Assembly (NCBI GenBank): GCA_001179505.1
Contig: CDMY01000638.1
Coordinates: forward strand, 8,525-37,791
Length of the DNA stretch: 29,267 nt
Direction of reading: 5' to 3'
Source: Vitrella brassicaformis
Taxonomy: Eukaryota; Sar; Vitrellaceae
Below, in pieces: positions 1-9,024 of this stretch; position 1 is the first letter of the stretch; each line of letters opens with the position of its first letter. The translations under genes were made by a program, and so were the position numbers. Under the pieces are notes generated by a model that was not told where the DNA came from, ran no database searches, and saw only the letters and a list, made by a program, of their open reading frames with translations.

Positions 1-1092
1 TCTCTTGTCTCTTCTTCTCTGCGATGGCCTTCCGCCCGTTGGAATGACCCTCCACCAATGCCACCCACGTCCCGCGGCACCATTCGCCTCGCCACCGGGT
101 GGGGTAGCGGTGCTTGATCTCTCGCACGTTGGTCGCCCTCTCACCCCATCTCTGGGCCACGGCCAGCGGCATGGTCTCCCACATGCGCCGCGCCGTGTCG
201 TCCTCACAGTCGATGACCAGGTGGGTGTAGTTGGCGGCCGACTGATGGAAGAGGGGCGTGCCGAGACGCCGGCGGTGGCGCGTCAGCTCCCAGGGCTGCA
301 GGTGGCCGAACACGTTGGCCAACTCGTCACGGGACAGCCGACGACGGGCCTGAAGTGACAATCAACAGGACATCAAAGTAAGGTCAAGATGGTTCGATGT
401 ATCACATGTATCATGGTGTCGTCCTTACCGGTCCTTGGTTGTTGACAGGTGGAGGGTTGCCCCTTCGATGGATCAGACGATAAGACGGACCACTGGCCAC
501 AGGCGCCTGCAATGCAACAAGACAACATGACAGCAACAACAAGGCAGAGGGCGGATCTATGCACATATGGCAATGGACGGCCACCCACTCCACCTCACCT
601 GTGGCTCTGTGTGTGCGGCCCCCGATGCAGCAGCAGCAGCGGCGTCGGTGGTCGAGGTGGGTGCATCTACAGCTACAGCACTGGCGAGGCTGGGCTCTCT
701 CTGCTGGAGCTTCGGGGGAAGAGTATCCAGGAGGCAGGCCACGGAGCCCAGCTGATAACTCAACGCCAACCCCACCGGCGACGATGCCTGCACCAACGAA
801 GGACACAGTGAGCGGCTCCTCTGTGATCCAGGCCTCTCCGTCAGTGAGTGTTATCCACCTGTGCAGCGATGGTGGCGGGATCTTGGTCGAGGTGCAGCGC
901 CAAGCTGTCCTTCACAGTACGGGCATTCGCAACAAACTGAACGCTGAGAGAACAAAGCACGTCAAAAAGGAGAAATCGAAAGAACGGCGAAGGCGCCTTT
1001 TTCCGCCTGAGTTCTCTCCTGTATGTGTGTGTCGCCCTGTGCCCTGCCTTGTGAGCCTTCCCGCGTCGCACATTCACCTGATTGACGTCCAT
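1..1092 (-). CDS. F-box-like family protein, copy D (5' part, cut by window edge)
   Basis: Exons on the minus strand: 1078-1092 (MDVNQ), 859-936, 599-787, 429-506, and 349 down to base 1, where the window ends. All junctions are GT-AG and phase 0. Exon 5 opens with RRLSRDELANVFGHLQPWEL, which resembles an F-box helix region (substrate adaptors of SCF ubiquitin ligases), followed by conserved family blocks such as TPLFHQSAANYTHLVIDCED and VREIKHRYP. The visible frame has no stop or frameshift, so this copy looks intact as far as it can be read. It is a paralogue of the three plus-strand copies at 16977-27260 and points the opposite way. The F-box call rests on pattern only. The second exon (DSLALHLDQDPATIAAQ) and third exon match no domain I know. 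Exon boundaries are strongly supported by comparison among copies. Confidence 0.8.
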
Positions 1093-1184
1093 CAGATGTG
1101 CTGGATGTGGAGAACCAGCCACAAAGCTATCAGACAGCAAAGGCGGCAGCAATCAAACCCCTGCAATGAGAATGCATCCCAACT

Positions 1185-1219
1185 CGCAAATGGGAAGTTA
1201 CACGCCGGTGGGTTAGTGT
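1185..1219 (-). promoter_or_regulatory. Shared upstream block of family copy D
   Basis: About 93-127 bases upstream of the copy D ATG, on the minus strand, lies ACACTAACCCACC, a short variable spacer, then GTGTAACTTCCCATTTGC. Nearly the same string occurs upstream of copies A (16871-16915) and C (23981-24018). Conservation of this non-coding block, with its position relative to the ATG kept, suggests a core promoter or transcription-start element. No known factor site is claimed. Confidence 0.45.
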
Positions 1220-1220
1220 C

Positions 1221-1268
1221 CTGTTCTCGCGATGATTTGAACAGCATGTAGAACCATCGCGAGAACAG
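1221..1268. repeat. Perfect 14-bp inverted repeat, 20-base spacer
   Basis: CTGTTCTCGCGATG at 1221-1234 is mirrored exactly by CATCGCGAGAACAG at 1255-1268. The spacer also has partial self-complementarity (GTTC/GAAC). It abuts the conserved upstream block of copy D and is absent from the equivalent place upstream of copies A and C, so it is either an insertion or a copy-specific element. Confidence 0.8.
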
Positions 1269-1284
1269 TGCAACACCTTCCATC

Positions 1285-1632
1285 CATGCAAACATGCAAC
1301 ACCCGTATCCACCGGCCGGCCGAGAGACAATCAGACAAACATGCAATGACATCCAACGTTGTGAGTGACAGGATCCAGTGAGATATCAGGAGACAGACAA
1401 GGCAAGCCATGCAAACAGGAGGCAGCCAGCAAGCGAGAAAAGAACACTTCACCCACCCAGGCAGGCAGTAGGATCTGTCCTCACTGACGCACACATCCAT
1501 TCCACTGCAGACGCCCACGCACACCAACCGGCGTGGATGAGTGAATGGGCGAGGAACGTCTCTCTACCCATCCATAAGCAGCTGCCACCGCCCGGCCCGC
1601 CCATGACAGCACAGGTGGACCGACGGGGCCGT
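1285..1632 (-). repeat. Upstream repeat shared with copy C (inverted)
   Basis: Read on the minus strand, this stretch matches 23562-23905 on the plus strand over about 350 bases. Examples are CTGTCATGGGCGGGCCGGGC, GAAGTGTTCTTTTCTCGCTT and TGGATACGGGTG. It lies upstream of copy D in the same relation as the plus-strand block lies upstream of copy C. The duplication therefore included about 0.5 kb of 5' flank as well as the gene. Confidence 0.8.
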
Positions 1633-1941
1633 GGGTGTGTCCTTACTGTTTGTCTGTCTGTGTGTCCCCTGTCTGCCAATCTCCGGGGTGAATGTCAACC
1701 ATCCGATGCCCAATTGAAACGAAACAAGAGGGTCTCACGTTCCCTCACAGAGACACGAACCCACACACATTGAAGGTCTCCAGGCATCAACAGACTTAGC
1801 TCGATCAAGCAGAAAAAGTCGTCGTCGGACCAAGCAATAAAATCACATGGTACAACCTACTCATACACTGACTCATCGATCCCGTCACCCGTCCACACAC
1901 ACGAACTGGATGGGCGGGCTGTGTGGTGTGAGAGATAGAGC

Positions 1942-2020
1942 CAGGCAGCTCGCTATTCATCGGGCTGGGCCGCTCCCTCCAAGGGTTGCGCAGCCGTCAG
2001 CCGTCACTCGCGGCCCCCTG
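1942..2020 (-). promoter_or_regulatory. Candidate SECIS element (form II-like) in deiodinase 3' UTR
   Basis: On the minus strand, about 200 bases past the stop, a hairpin with SECIS layout can be drawn by hand. A lower helix pairs CAGG (2020-2017) with CCTG (1945-1942), plus GGC and CGC pairs. A GTGA (2007-2004) faces a GA (1961-1960), giving the UGA/GA non-Watson-Crick core. The upper stem is GGCTG/CAGCC, a two-base bulge, then GGCTGC/GCGGCC, about 11 bp. An unpaired AA (1987-1986) sits at its top. CCCT/AGGG forms a small extra stem above the AA, as in form II SECIS elements. The core starts with G rather than the usual A of AUGA; a non-A first base is known in some apicomplexan SECIS elements. 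The fold was not computed. Confidence 0.6.
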
Positions 2021-2223
2021 TCACTAATTCACACGCACATGGCAGCAGACGTCACATAGCATGTTATCTATGTGTGTGTGTGTGAGTGGATGGGGTGTTG
2101 GGACGTCGAGGTCAGATACAGAGATGCAGCAAGGGCGCAGCGATTGCATACATTTCCACTGGCCTAAACTCATTCATTAGAAACGTACAAAAGCATGTGC
2201 GGCCAGCAGCAGCTATGGCCTGT

Positions 2224-2595
2224 CTATGCGGTGATAACATTCTTCCGTAGGAATGCATTGATCTCCATCGACTCGTACAGAATGCCGCCGTCGGGCAGAC
2301 CCAAAGCAGGCACCTGACTCACACAGACACACACACACACGCACACACACCATCCATCGGCCTTGCACATGTGAGTGTAACAGCACAGCACCTCCTACCT
2401 GTGTGAGTCCGCCCCTCTGTTTGAGTTGGTCCTTCTGCGACGGGTCGCCCTTGACGTCCACCAGCGGCAACATGCCCTGCAGCCCCAAAGCAGTCAGCTG
2501 GTCCAGCACATGGACGCAGAAGGGACACTGGGGCATGTAGAAGAGGCAGTAGCCCTCCTTCGACAGATCCTGCACACACGCAGCCCACACAATCA

Positions 2596-2629
<34 letters not shown>

Positions 2630-4055
2630 TGTCATCCCATTGCCCACCGTGGCCTTGACACGTTTCATGTTTTCGACAAGCGGTGCGGGCGGCGCGTCCT
2701 TGCGAGAGGCCTTGACCTCGCTGATATAGTCGCGGCCCGTCTGCTTGCCCATCCACTGCAGCACGGCGTCAAACGAGTAGTCGAATGGACCAGGCCCACC
2801 TGCACCAACGACGCACACACCGCACACAGACCCATTCCCCCTCATAAGTGTGTTTGTTTCCTCGATCTCTGGCCGACCGATGAATGCCAGAGTGCCATCG
2901 GGTTTGAGGACCATGAGGCGGTCGGGCCAGGCGGCGTAGGCCACGCAGGCCTCGTCGTCCATGCCGTCGATGAGCAGCTCGCCAGTGACGCCCTTGCCGG
3001 CGAAGAAGTCCACCGCCAGCTTGGTCCGCTCGGCGAGGCTCGTTGTCTGCTTGACCTTCAGATTCCCATACACCGCCCACTCATCAGTCGGGTGGGCCTC
3101 CTGTGGCCACACACACACACAGACATGGAGAGATGGCCGCAGTCGTCACCCACAACCTCTGCTGGTGCGTGTGGTGTGTGCTGTTGAGTTACCCTCATGT
3201 AGATGGTGACGAACTTGGCGTCGTCCTTGAGCAGCTGTTGGGCGACCATCAGGTCGTCCATAACAGCCGCAAACTGACATGCCAATCAATCAAGACATAC
3301 AAACAGGGGGAGAAAGGGGCCACTCTCGAGCAAACCGAGGAGGGAGGCGGATCGGTCTCCTCTCTCTCGTGGCACTTACCGGGGGTCAGCTGCAGCTGCC
3401 GAAGTTGAGCACCAGGAACTTGGTGGCGTCGAGGAAGTCGTAGATGTAACGCCTCTCACCCTCAGTCGTGTACACCACACAGTTGGGCGCCTTGCGGCCC
3501 TCTCTCAGGGTCCAGCGGCCACGTCTGCACACACAACACACACACAGCGTCTCCCTCCCTCCCTCTCTTCCTCGGCCCCGCGCCCACCTGTGAAGGCGCA
3601 CATAGATCCAGATGCGGTGGTAGAAGGCGGGATTGGTCAGCGTGTGCCACATGGTCTCGCTGAGGTCATGTCGCAGCGGGTTGGGCTTCTCGGCGCCCAG
3701 CTCTCCGACGCCTTGTCGGTTGGTCATCGGGCCGGGCAGCCCGGTGACCTTGACGCCCAGCTCTCGCGAAGTGGGAGCATCCGGCTTTGTCGAAGCAGGA
3801 GCCTCCTTCCAGCCGAGCAGTCCCTTGATGAAACCCATAACGCACTTGAGAATGTAGCCCTGACAGCAGACAGACAAGGCACACACACCAACAAGCATGC
3901 ATCTCATCCTCCCAATGGCATGCTGCTCATCAGCTCAGAGACGTCGCCGACGGACTGACCTGTGTCAAGAATCCGACCATAATGGCAAACCTGATGACGT
4001 CCAGTGGCAGGTACGCCACCTCCCACAGCTGCTCTGACACCGACGAGGCCCTCAT
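2224..4055 (-). CDS. Iodothyronine deiodinase-like selenoprotein with C-terminal glutaredoxin-like domain
   Basis: Eight exons on the minus strand: 3960-4055, 3588-3859, 3380-3524, 3193-3273, 2878-3100, 2648-2799, 2399-2569, 2224-2313. They join in phase to 409 residues with one in-frame TGA at 3386-3388 (residue 169). The context FGSCS-TGA-PPF matches the deiodinase active site, where TGA encodes selenocysteine. Further family marks are EAHPTDEW (about 199-206), AAWPDRL and a GGPGPFDY segment. Residues about 10-34 are hydrophobic and could be the single N-terminal membrane anchor usual for deiodinases. After a linker, about 324-409 form a glutaredoxin/GST-N-like domain with CPFC at 338-341 and VPAL followed by LYESMEI. 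Deiodinases remove iodine from phenolic or tyrosyl rings through the selenol; the substrate in a protist is unknown. The fused Cys-X-X-Cys domain could recycle the enzyme (inference). It shares a 207-bp divergent promoter region with the membrane protein at 4263. Confidence 0.85.
2600..2632. repeat. (CT)n and (GT)n microsatellite within an intron
   Basis: TCTCTCTCTCTC is followed by a GT dinucleotide run inside the sixth intron of the deiodinase gene. TG/CA runs recur in introns throughout the window. Confidence 0.8.
3386..3388 (-). other. In-frame TGA, predicted selenocysteine codon
   Basis: The TGA lies inside the conserved string NFGSCS-U-PPF. Reading continues with PP, a GT-AG intron (3274-3379), then FAAVMDD in phase, and another 238 family-like residues follow. 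Together with the SECIS candidate at 1942-2020 this argues for recoding rather than termination. Confidence 0.85.
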
Positions 4056-4262
4056 CTTGTGTGGAGGAAGAGATCAGCACAGCAGTCGACGACCTACACC
4101 ATGCAGACCGCCGACCACCAGATCCAGGCGCTTGCCGACACCTCTCCGATGCCGCTGGCTAGCGAAAGAATGGATGAATTGGGAAAGTCCTTCTCTTGGA
4201 GCTGAGCTCGCAAACCCCCAAGCTCGCAGCCCGCTCTCCGATTTTCGACGGAAAGGCCAGCG
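4056..4262. promoter_or_regulatory. Divergent promoter region, deiodinase / membrane protein
   Basis: 207 bases separate the deiodinase ATG (4055, minus) from the membrane-protein ATG (4263, plus). CTCTCCGAT occurs twice (near 4132 and 4233). No TATA box is evident. Promoter function is inferred from position only. Confidence 0.5.
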
Positions 4263-5437
4263 ATGATAGCGGCGATTGAGGTGCTGTCAGCTCACACGCT
4301 GCGGATCGGCGCCATTCTCGAGCTGATCTCCGTGATCTTTGCCCACACCCTGTTCGTCTCCGGATGCCTTTCCCCTATCTATGACGTGTATGCGGCGTCC
4401 ATGACGGGCCAGCCCGTCGATGACTACGATGCCAAGATGAAGGCCGCCGTTGCAGCCGCCCGCAAATGGAGTCTGCCCTCCCTCTATGGGCAGGTGCCGT
4501 GGATGACGGGCGCCCTGTTCATTCTCGGCTTCCAGGTGAGCATTCCACTGCAGACAGAGCGGAGGTGAGCTGTGTGTGTGTGTGTGTCGCGTCAACAGGT
4601 GAAGCTCACTGCAGACCCCTGGCTGTCCTCTCGGCATCGTCTGTTTCGGCTGGGAATCGGAGTGCTGCAGATCGGTGCCTTCCTGGACGTCACCTGGAAC
4701 CTCGTCAGTCTCGCCGAGTGGTCAGCTTGAGGGCGTCCCAGATCCCATCGAGGGTGGCACGTGTATGCGTGTGTCTGTGTGTGTGTGCAGGGTGATTGCC
4801 GTCAACTATGTGAAGGCCTCCGACGCGACCGTTACCGCCCTCATTGAAGGAGGGTTCTTCTGGTGGCCTGAGATGCTCTTCGAGTGTTTCTTCTCGCTGC
4901 AGGCACTGGTGAGTGAGCGCGAGTGACGGTGTGGTGCCCGTACGTGTGTGTCGCGCGTAGTTGTATGGTGTGGCTTTCATGCTGCTGGATGTGCATCATC
5001 CGGAGGGCGGCAGCACCTGCCTGGCCTGGACCCTCCTCGTCTCGTGGACACTCACAGGCACCACCGGTACACACACACACAAACAGGCACACACAGGGAC
5101 ACACAGAAACGGTGCACATGGATGTGTGCGTTTGCATTCAGCCTTTCTCCGTCTGCTGGTGCCCCCCTCGTTTGCACCGCTGAGCGTTGTGGTGCCCCTG
5201 GACACGCTGCAGCCCTTCTCTCTCATCCTATCTCTCACCCTCACTGTCGTCTGGTCTTTCTTATTCGAGCCGGCCGTCAACAGAGGCATGGACGCTGAGG
5301 CTGGTGGTGCTGATGAGTATGGTGGCCAGAGCATACCCAGCCATCCAGTGTGGCAATCGGCTGGTGTGAGTTACGGCCCTCTGAATGCTGCTGCTGCCCC
5401 GCCACACGCATACGAGATGGGTCAGGCGTATAAGTAA
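4263..5437 (+). CDS. Multi-pass membrane protein of unknown function
   Basis: Five exons, 4263-4535, 4599-4720, 4791-4908, 4961-5066 and 5142-5437, join in phase to 304 residues. The start is the ATG that opens exon 1. At least five or six hydrophobic segments are visible: GAILELISVIFAHTLFVSG, the PWMTGALFILGF region, LGIGVLQIGAFLDVTW, EMLFECFFSLQALLYGVAFM, LAWTLLVSWTL, and LILSLTLTVVWSFLF near residue 240. The C-terminal tail of about 55 residues is polar and rich in Gly, Ala and Tyr (GGADEYGGQ, YEMGQAYK). I do not recognise the family. Only a membrane location can be stated. Its divergent partner is the deiodinase, but no functional link is shown. Confidence 0.75.
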
Positions 5438-5904
5438 AGGAGAGCGGGACAGTGAGTGGATGGAGGTGTGCTGATGTGTCGTTGCAAAGGGACAGTGTGT
5501 CCATTTAGCCAGGTGTGTATATGGCTTGCGTTGCGTTGAGGAGGCTATTTGACTAGGTGAGTGCCATTTAGGTTTATGCGATGCGATGCAATGTGAGGGT
5601 ATTAGTGGTGCGTTTCGGTGTGTGTCCTCCCTCCCTTAAGGTGTAAGGTAAGGTGTGTTTCTGCCTGCTTTATCCGTCCGTGCAATGCGATGGCGCCTGT
5701 GTGGGTCACCGACCAATGGACCAGAACGACAGTGTAGACGCATGCATTCGTTTGCAGGGTTGCCCATCAAACCAATAAGATCAGATCATCACCGAGTCCA
5801 GATTTGAACCAATCAGCAGGCAGGGCTTGCACCGTCGCCCACTTTCATCCAATACCTTCACACAACGACACAGAGAGAGACAGCACACACACACATACAA
5901 AACA
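5438..5904. other. Convergent 3' flanks, no gene seen
   Basis: This region lies between the plus-strand membrane protein and the minus-strand caspase-like gene and presumably holds both 3' UTRs. There are short GATGCGATGCAATG-type repeats near 5578 and CA runs near 5885. No open frame with coding character was found. Confidence 0.6.
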
Positions 5905-7032
5905 TCAAGAAGCGCTGTCGTCCTCCCCTCTGCGTACCTGTCTCACAGCTGCCTCCAAGGCAAATCTCAGCGTCAGGTTGTGGCCATTCCCGAACCAATC
6001 CACCACTGCCTTCGCAAACAACGACGTGCCATCTCCTCCATCCCCCTCCCCACCGGTCCCGCACACCAGGCCGCGATTAGGCATATGCGACAGCAGCACG
6101 GCAAGCCGGCGATTGCGGGCAATGTCGGCGTCCGGCATCAGGCCAGGCCTGAAATGGCTCAGAGGCCGCCCTGGCTCACCCCAGAGCGGAGACACGTGAC
6201 GCACGAGAGACACTTCATTGGCACACTTGTTGGGAAAGGCGTGTCTCAACGCCTCGGTTGAGAAGCCTACGATCCGGTCAGTGGGCTGGACGGGGGGCGA
6301 GAGGAGGGAAGGGGGAATGGGGATTTGGATGGGTGTGCATGGGCGCAAGTTCCGTCGGTCTGCCGGACTGCCGTCCACAGGTGTCACCATGCGTGTCTCC
6401 GGCGGTCTTGTCGCCGTCTCTTGACACCGCAGCAGGCTCGCAGGCGGGTTGTGCGGTGTGCAGCAGCGATCGCCACCAACAGGACTCGACTGGGCCACTT
6501 TCGCCGTGAGCCCCAAACCATAAGACACCTTCCAGTCGGGAAGAGCAGCAGATGGTGACGGCGAGTGGCCGTCGATCACCACGACGCTCGGGCCACACGC
6601 TTCTGGCGGCGGCGAGCTGCCGTTTCTCGATACGCGATCCGACAGCCGCTGCGCCACGTAGTCGAGCGTCAGGTATCCGGTGAGCGGGGCTTGGGGCAGC
6701 AGAGTGGAGACTTCGAAAGGCGAGTCGATGCCGTGCAGAAGTGTCGTTCCGTCATGCTTCTGGCTGCCCAGGCCAGTGAAATAGAAGAGAGCAACGTCAT
6801 CAGGCTGAACAGTGGCCACAAACCGGTCGAGGTCGTCCCGCATGGCCGCAGTCATCCGGTCCGTCAGCACTTGAACGGTGAAGTCGAGCGAAGAGAGGTG
6901 GAGGGCGACAAGTTGCGCGTCTGGGTGGGATGCGGGCAGGCGTCGGTCATGGCTGCCTCTGTTGGCGATGATAAGGGCTGCAAGGAGAAAAGGGAATCCA
7001 TCAATCATCTTGGCCATATCATTCTCCCCCAT
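5905..7032 (-). CDS. Caspase/metacaspase-fold protein lacking both catalytic residues (pseudoenzyme)
   Basis: A single open frame of 375 codons with an in-frame stop shortly upstream of the ATG. The layout follows the C14 caspase-like p20 domain: a first hydrophobic strand FPFLLAALIIAN (13-24), PDAQLVALHLSSLDFTVQVL as the helix and second strand, then DDVALFYFTGLGSQ (78-91), where active members have F-S-G-H-G. VVVIDGHSPSP (150-160) sits where active members have the D-A-C strand end. Thus the catalytic His is Leu88 and the catalytic Cys is His156. A long Pro/Arg-rich insert (about 180-255) separates these from a C-terminal part (CGTGGEGDGGDGTSLFAKAV, then ALEAAVRQVRRG) that fits the p10-like end. 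Known dead caspase homologues act as scaffolds or regulators; that role here is inference. An intron inside the insert cannot be excluded, because the frame stays open through it. Confidence 0.7.
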   Translation of the reverse strand: MGENDMAKMIDGFPFLLAALIIANRGSHDRRLPASHPDAQLVALHLSSLDFTVQVLTDRMTAAMRDDLDRFVATVQPDDVALFYFTGLGSQKHDGTTLLHGIDSPFEVSTLLPQAPLTGYLTLDYVAQRLSDRVSRNGSSPPPEACGPSVVVIDGHSPSPSAALPDWKVSYGLGLTAKVAQSSPVGGDRCCTPHNPPASLLRCQETATRPPETRMVTPVDGSPADRRNLRPCTPIQIPIPPSLLSPPVQPTDRIVGFSTEALRHAFPNKCANEVSLVRHVSPLWGEPGRPLSHFRPGLMPDADIARNRRLAVLLSHMPNRGLVCGTGGEGDGGDGTSLFAKAVVDWFGNGHNLTLRFALEAAVRQVRRGEDDSAS

Positions 7033-7332
7033 TTGCTTCTCCCCCCACCTCGCTTGCCACGGCGTTCGGACTCATAACCCTTCAGCCCCAAGCAAATTTC
7101 GGGTTCTTCGCAGCTCATCGCCGTCCTCTGTCGGCCTTCCGGCTCCACGGGCGTGACGATCGTTCTGCGAGCTCATCTCAGAGGTCCCAGATGGGACAAT
7201 CCTCTGGGTTCTTTCCGGGAGCTGGAATGCTCAAGGTAGCATTCACATACACAGATTTGATACACACGACTGTCCATTTGTATGTGGCTGGTGATGTTCA
7301 GATGTTGCCGTGTCTGAGGTCTGATGTGAAGC
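7033..7332. promoter_or_regulatory. Divergent promoter region, pseudo-caspase / acyltransferase
   Basis: 300 bases lie between the two divergent ATGs. Two clear hairpins are present. At 7178-7205, CAGAG-GTCCCA pairs with TGGGAC and CTCTG with a four-base bulge. At 7224-7243, GAATGCT and AGCATTC flank a six-base loop. They may be DNA or RNA elements in the 5' UTR of the plus-strand gene; no function is known. Confidence 0.5.
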
Positions 7333-9024
7333 ATGGTGGATAAAGTCCCGCTGATCAGGGTGTCTGGGAGCTCGTGGAGGGACCTAGGGCGGCAACACGG
7401 GGCGGCTCTTAAGGACCGGATCCACGCAAGCGCCTCGTTCTATTTGGGCTTTTTCCAGGACAAGTGGCACTTCACTGAGGACGAAATCGAGGAGCAGTGC
7501 CGCGGCTACGCAGAGGCCATCCGGTCATTCAACGGCGATTACACAGAGGAGATCGAGGGAATCGCAGAGGCGGCCCAGCTGCCCGCATGGAAGGTCAATC
7601 AGAGCGCACATACGACTCACGGGGATGACCTCTACACGCTAAGTTTTGCTTCTGTTGGATGCCTGCAGGTGTATGCCCTGAATTGCAGGACAGAGCTCCT
7701 CAACTGGAAGAAGAGCGTCACCGAAGCGGCAGCACCACAAGCACGTCCTGAGGATCCAGTCGACGTCGACAGCTCCTCGTCTGTTGTGGGGGGAGAGTGC
7801 ACTGCTCTGTGCAATGCTAGTGCGGGGCTGCTGGCACAGAACTGGTATGTGCCCGTCTAGCATACGCATACAAACGCCGCTGCATACGTACGCGTGCACG
7901 TGGGCTGTGGTGCACAGGGATTGGGACGTACGCTTGGAGGATCTGGTGGTGGTCCTGCTGATGGACAAACCTGACGGCTCACAAATCATGATGCTCACCG
8001 AGCCCGGCGTGATTGGAAAGGTGCGTCTGCACACGAACAGGCGAACGGCACATGGGAAAGACGGCAAGATGACCGCGTGTGTCTGACTTGTCATGCGTGT
8101 GGTTCAGATAGGCATGAACAGCGCTGGCGTTGGCGTCACACTACAGCTGCTGCATTGCCCCTGTCCGCGAGCGCCCCCCGGCACCACCGTGGCTGCTCGT
8201 CAGCCGACAGAGGACAGCCACGGCATTCCTATTCACATTCTGCTGAGGACAGTGCTGGACTCGCACTCGGCCACTGAGGCCTTCACCAAGCTCAGGGGTC
8301 TGCCGCAGGGCAAGAGAAACACAGCCAGCTGCATTATCATGGCCGACAAAGGAGGCAACTGCCACACGCTCGAGTTCGCCAGAGGAGGTGAGTCATGCCA
8401 TCACCAGCACACTGCGAAGCCATTCACAGTGTCCCAATGACATTTCCTGTGTGTCAGCGATGGACGACATCAAGTGTCTTCCCGCAACGGACAAGCGCGC
8501 CTGCCGCCCCTTCCCCCACTGCACCCCCATCCACACAAACCACTACCTGGGCTGCGGGCTGGAGTGCCAAACGACGGGGAGCGAGACATCGTATGCGAGG
8601 TTCGACACGATGGAGAGGCTTCTGCAGGAGCTGAGCGGCCCGCCGATGCTTGAGGACATCAAGCGGGTGCTGGCGGACCGGTCAAATGCAGAGTTGCCCA
8701 TCCAAAGGCCGTACAAACATGACAAGTAAGTATTTCAGCACCGATGGCGCATTTGGGTGGTTTATGGATATAGACCTGCTGTGTGTCTTGGTCGGTTGCC
8801 GTGTGTGCAGGAAATACGGCCTGATGGGAGGCACAGTGGCCACAGTCATCCTGGAGCTGCAGAAAGGCGTCTTCCATGTCACGCGAGGTAGGTCTGTGTG
8901 TCGAGGAAAGAGGCTCTTGGCCACGTCTCACTTTTCGTGCATCTGCATTGTGTGTGTGGATGTGGGTGCAGGGAATCCCTATGAGCATCCGCTCGAGGCA
9001 ATTTCGGCGCCGTGGGCGGCATGA
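7333..9024 (+). CDS. Acyl-CoA:6-aminopenicillanate acyltransferase-like Ntn hydrolase (peptidase C45)
   Basis: Seven exons, 7333-7593, 7669-7844, 7918-8020, 8108-8387, 8458-8725, 8811-8887 and 8972-9024, join in phase to 405 residues. Family marks are the N-terminal GSSWRDLGRQHG, GGECTALC with the probable nucleophile Cys131, LLAQNWDWD (141-149), IMMLTEPGVIGK, and IGMNSAGVGV (181-190). In fungal isopenicillin N acyltransferase the precursor cleaves itself before this Cys and the exposed Cys becomes the catalytic N-terminus. The spacing from Cys to the NWDWD acidic residues is similar here. Members outside penicillin producers hydrolyse or transfer acyl groups on small amides, so the true substrate is unknown. 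The residue before Cys is Glu rather than the usual Gly, which may affect autocleavage. Length is slightly above the fungal enzyme (about 357 residues). It is divergently arranged with the pseudo-caspase. Confidence 0.85.

Larger units (their letters stand above)
1093..2223. other. Intergenic region between copy D and the deiodinase
   Basis: This stretch contains the copy D upstream elements (1185-1632) and the 3' UTR of the minus-strand deiodinase with its SECIS candidate (1942-2020). Between about 1640 and 1930 I see only low-complexity CA/TG-rich sequence and no supportable gene. Confidence 0.6.

Noticed and set aside
557-1251. Long open frames on the plus strand over copy D
   Set aside because: They are antisense shadows of the copy D exons, which are supported by the paralogues and by splice signals.
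3386-3388. TGA as a true stop, making the deiodinase a truncated protein or pseudogene
   Set aside because: The family pattern continues directly after the TGA and over five further in-phase exons, and a SECIS-like fold lies in the 3' UTR.
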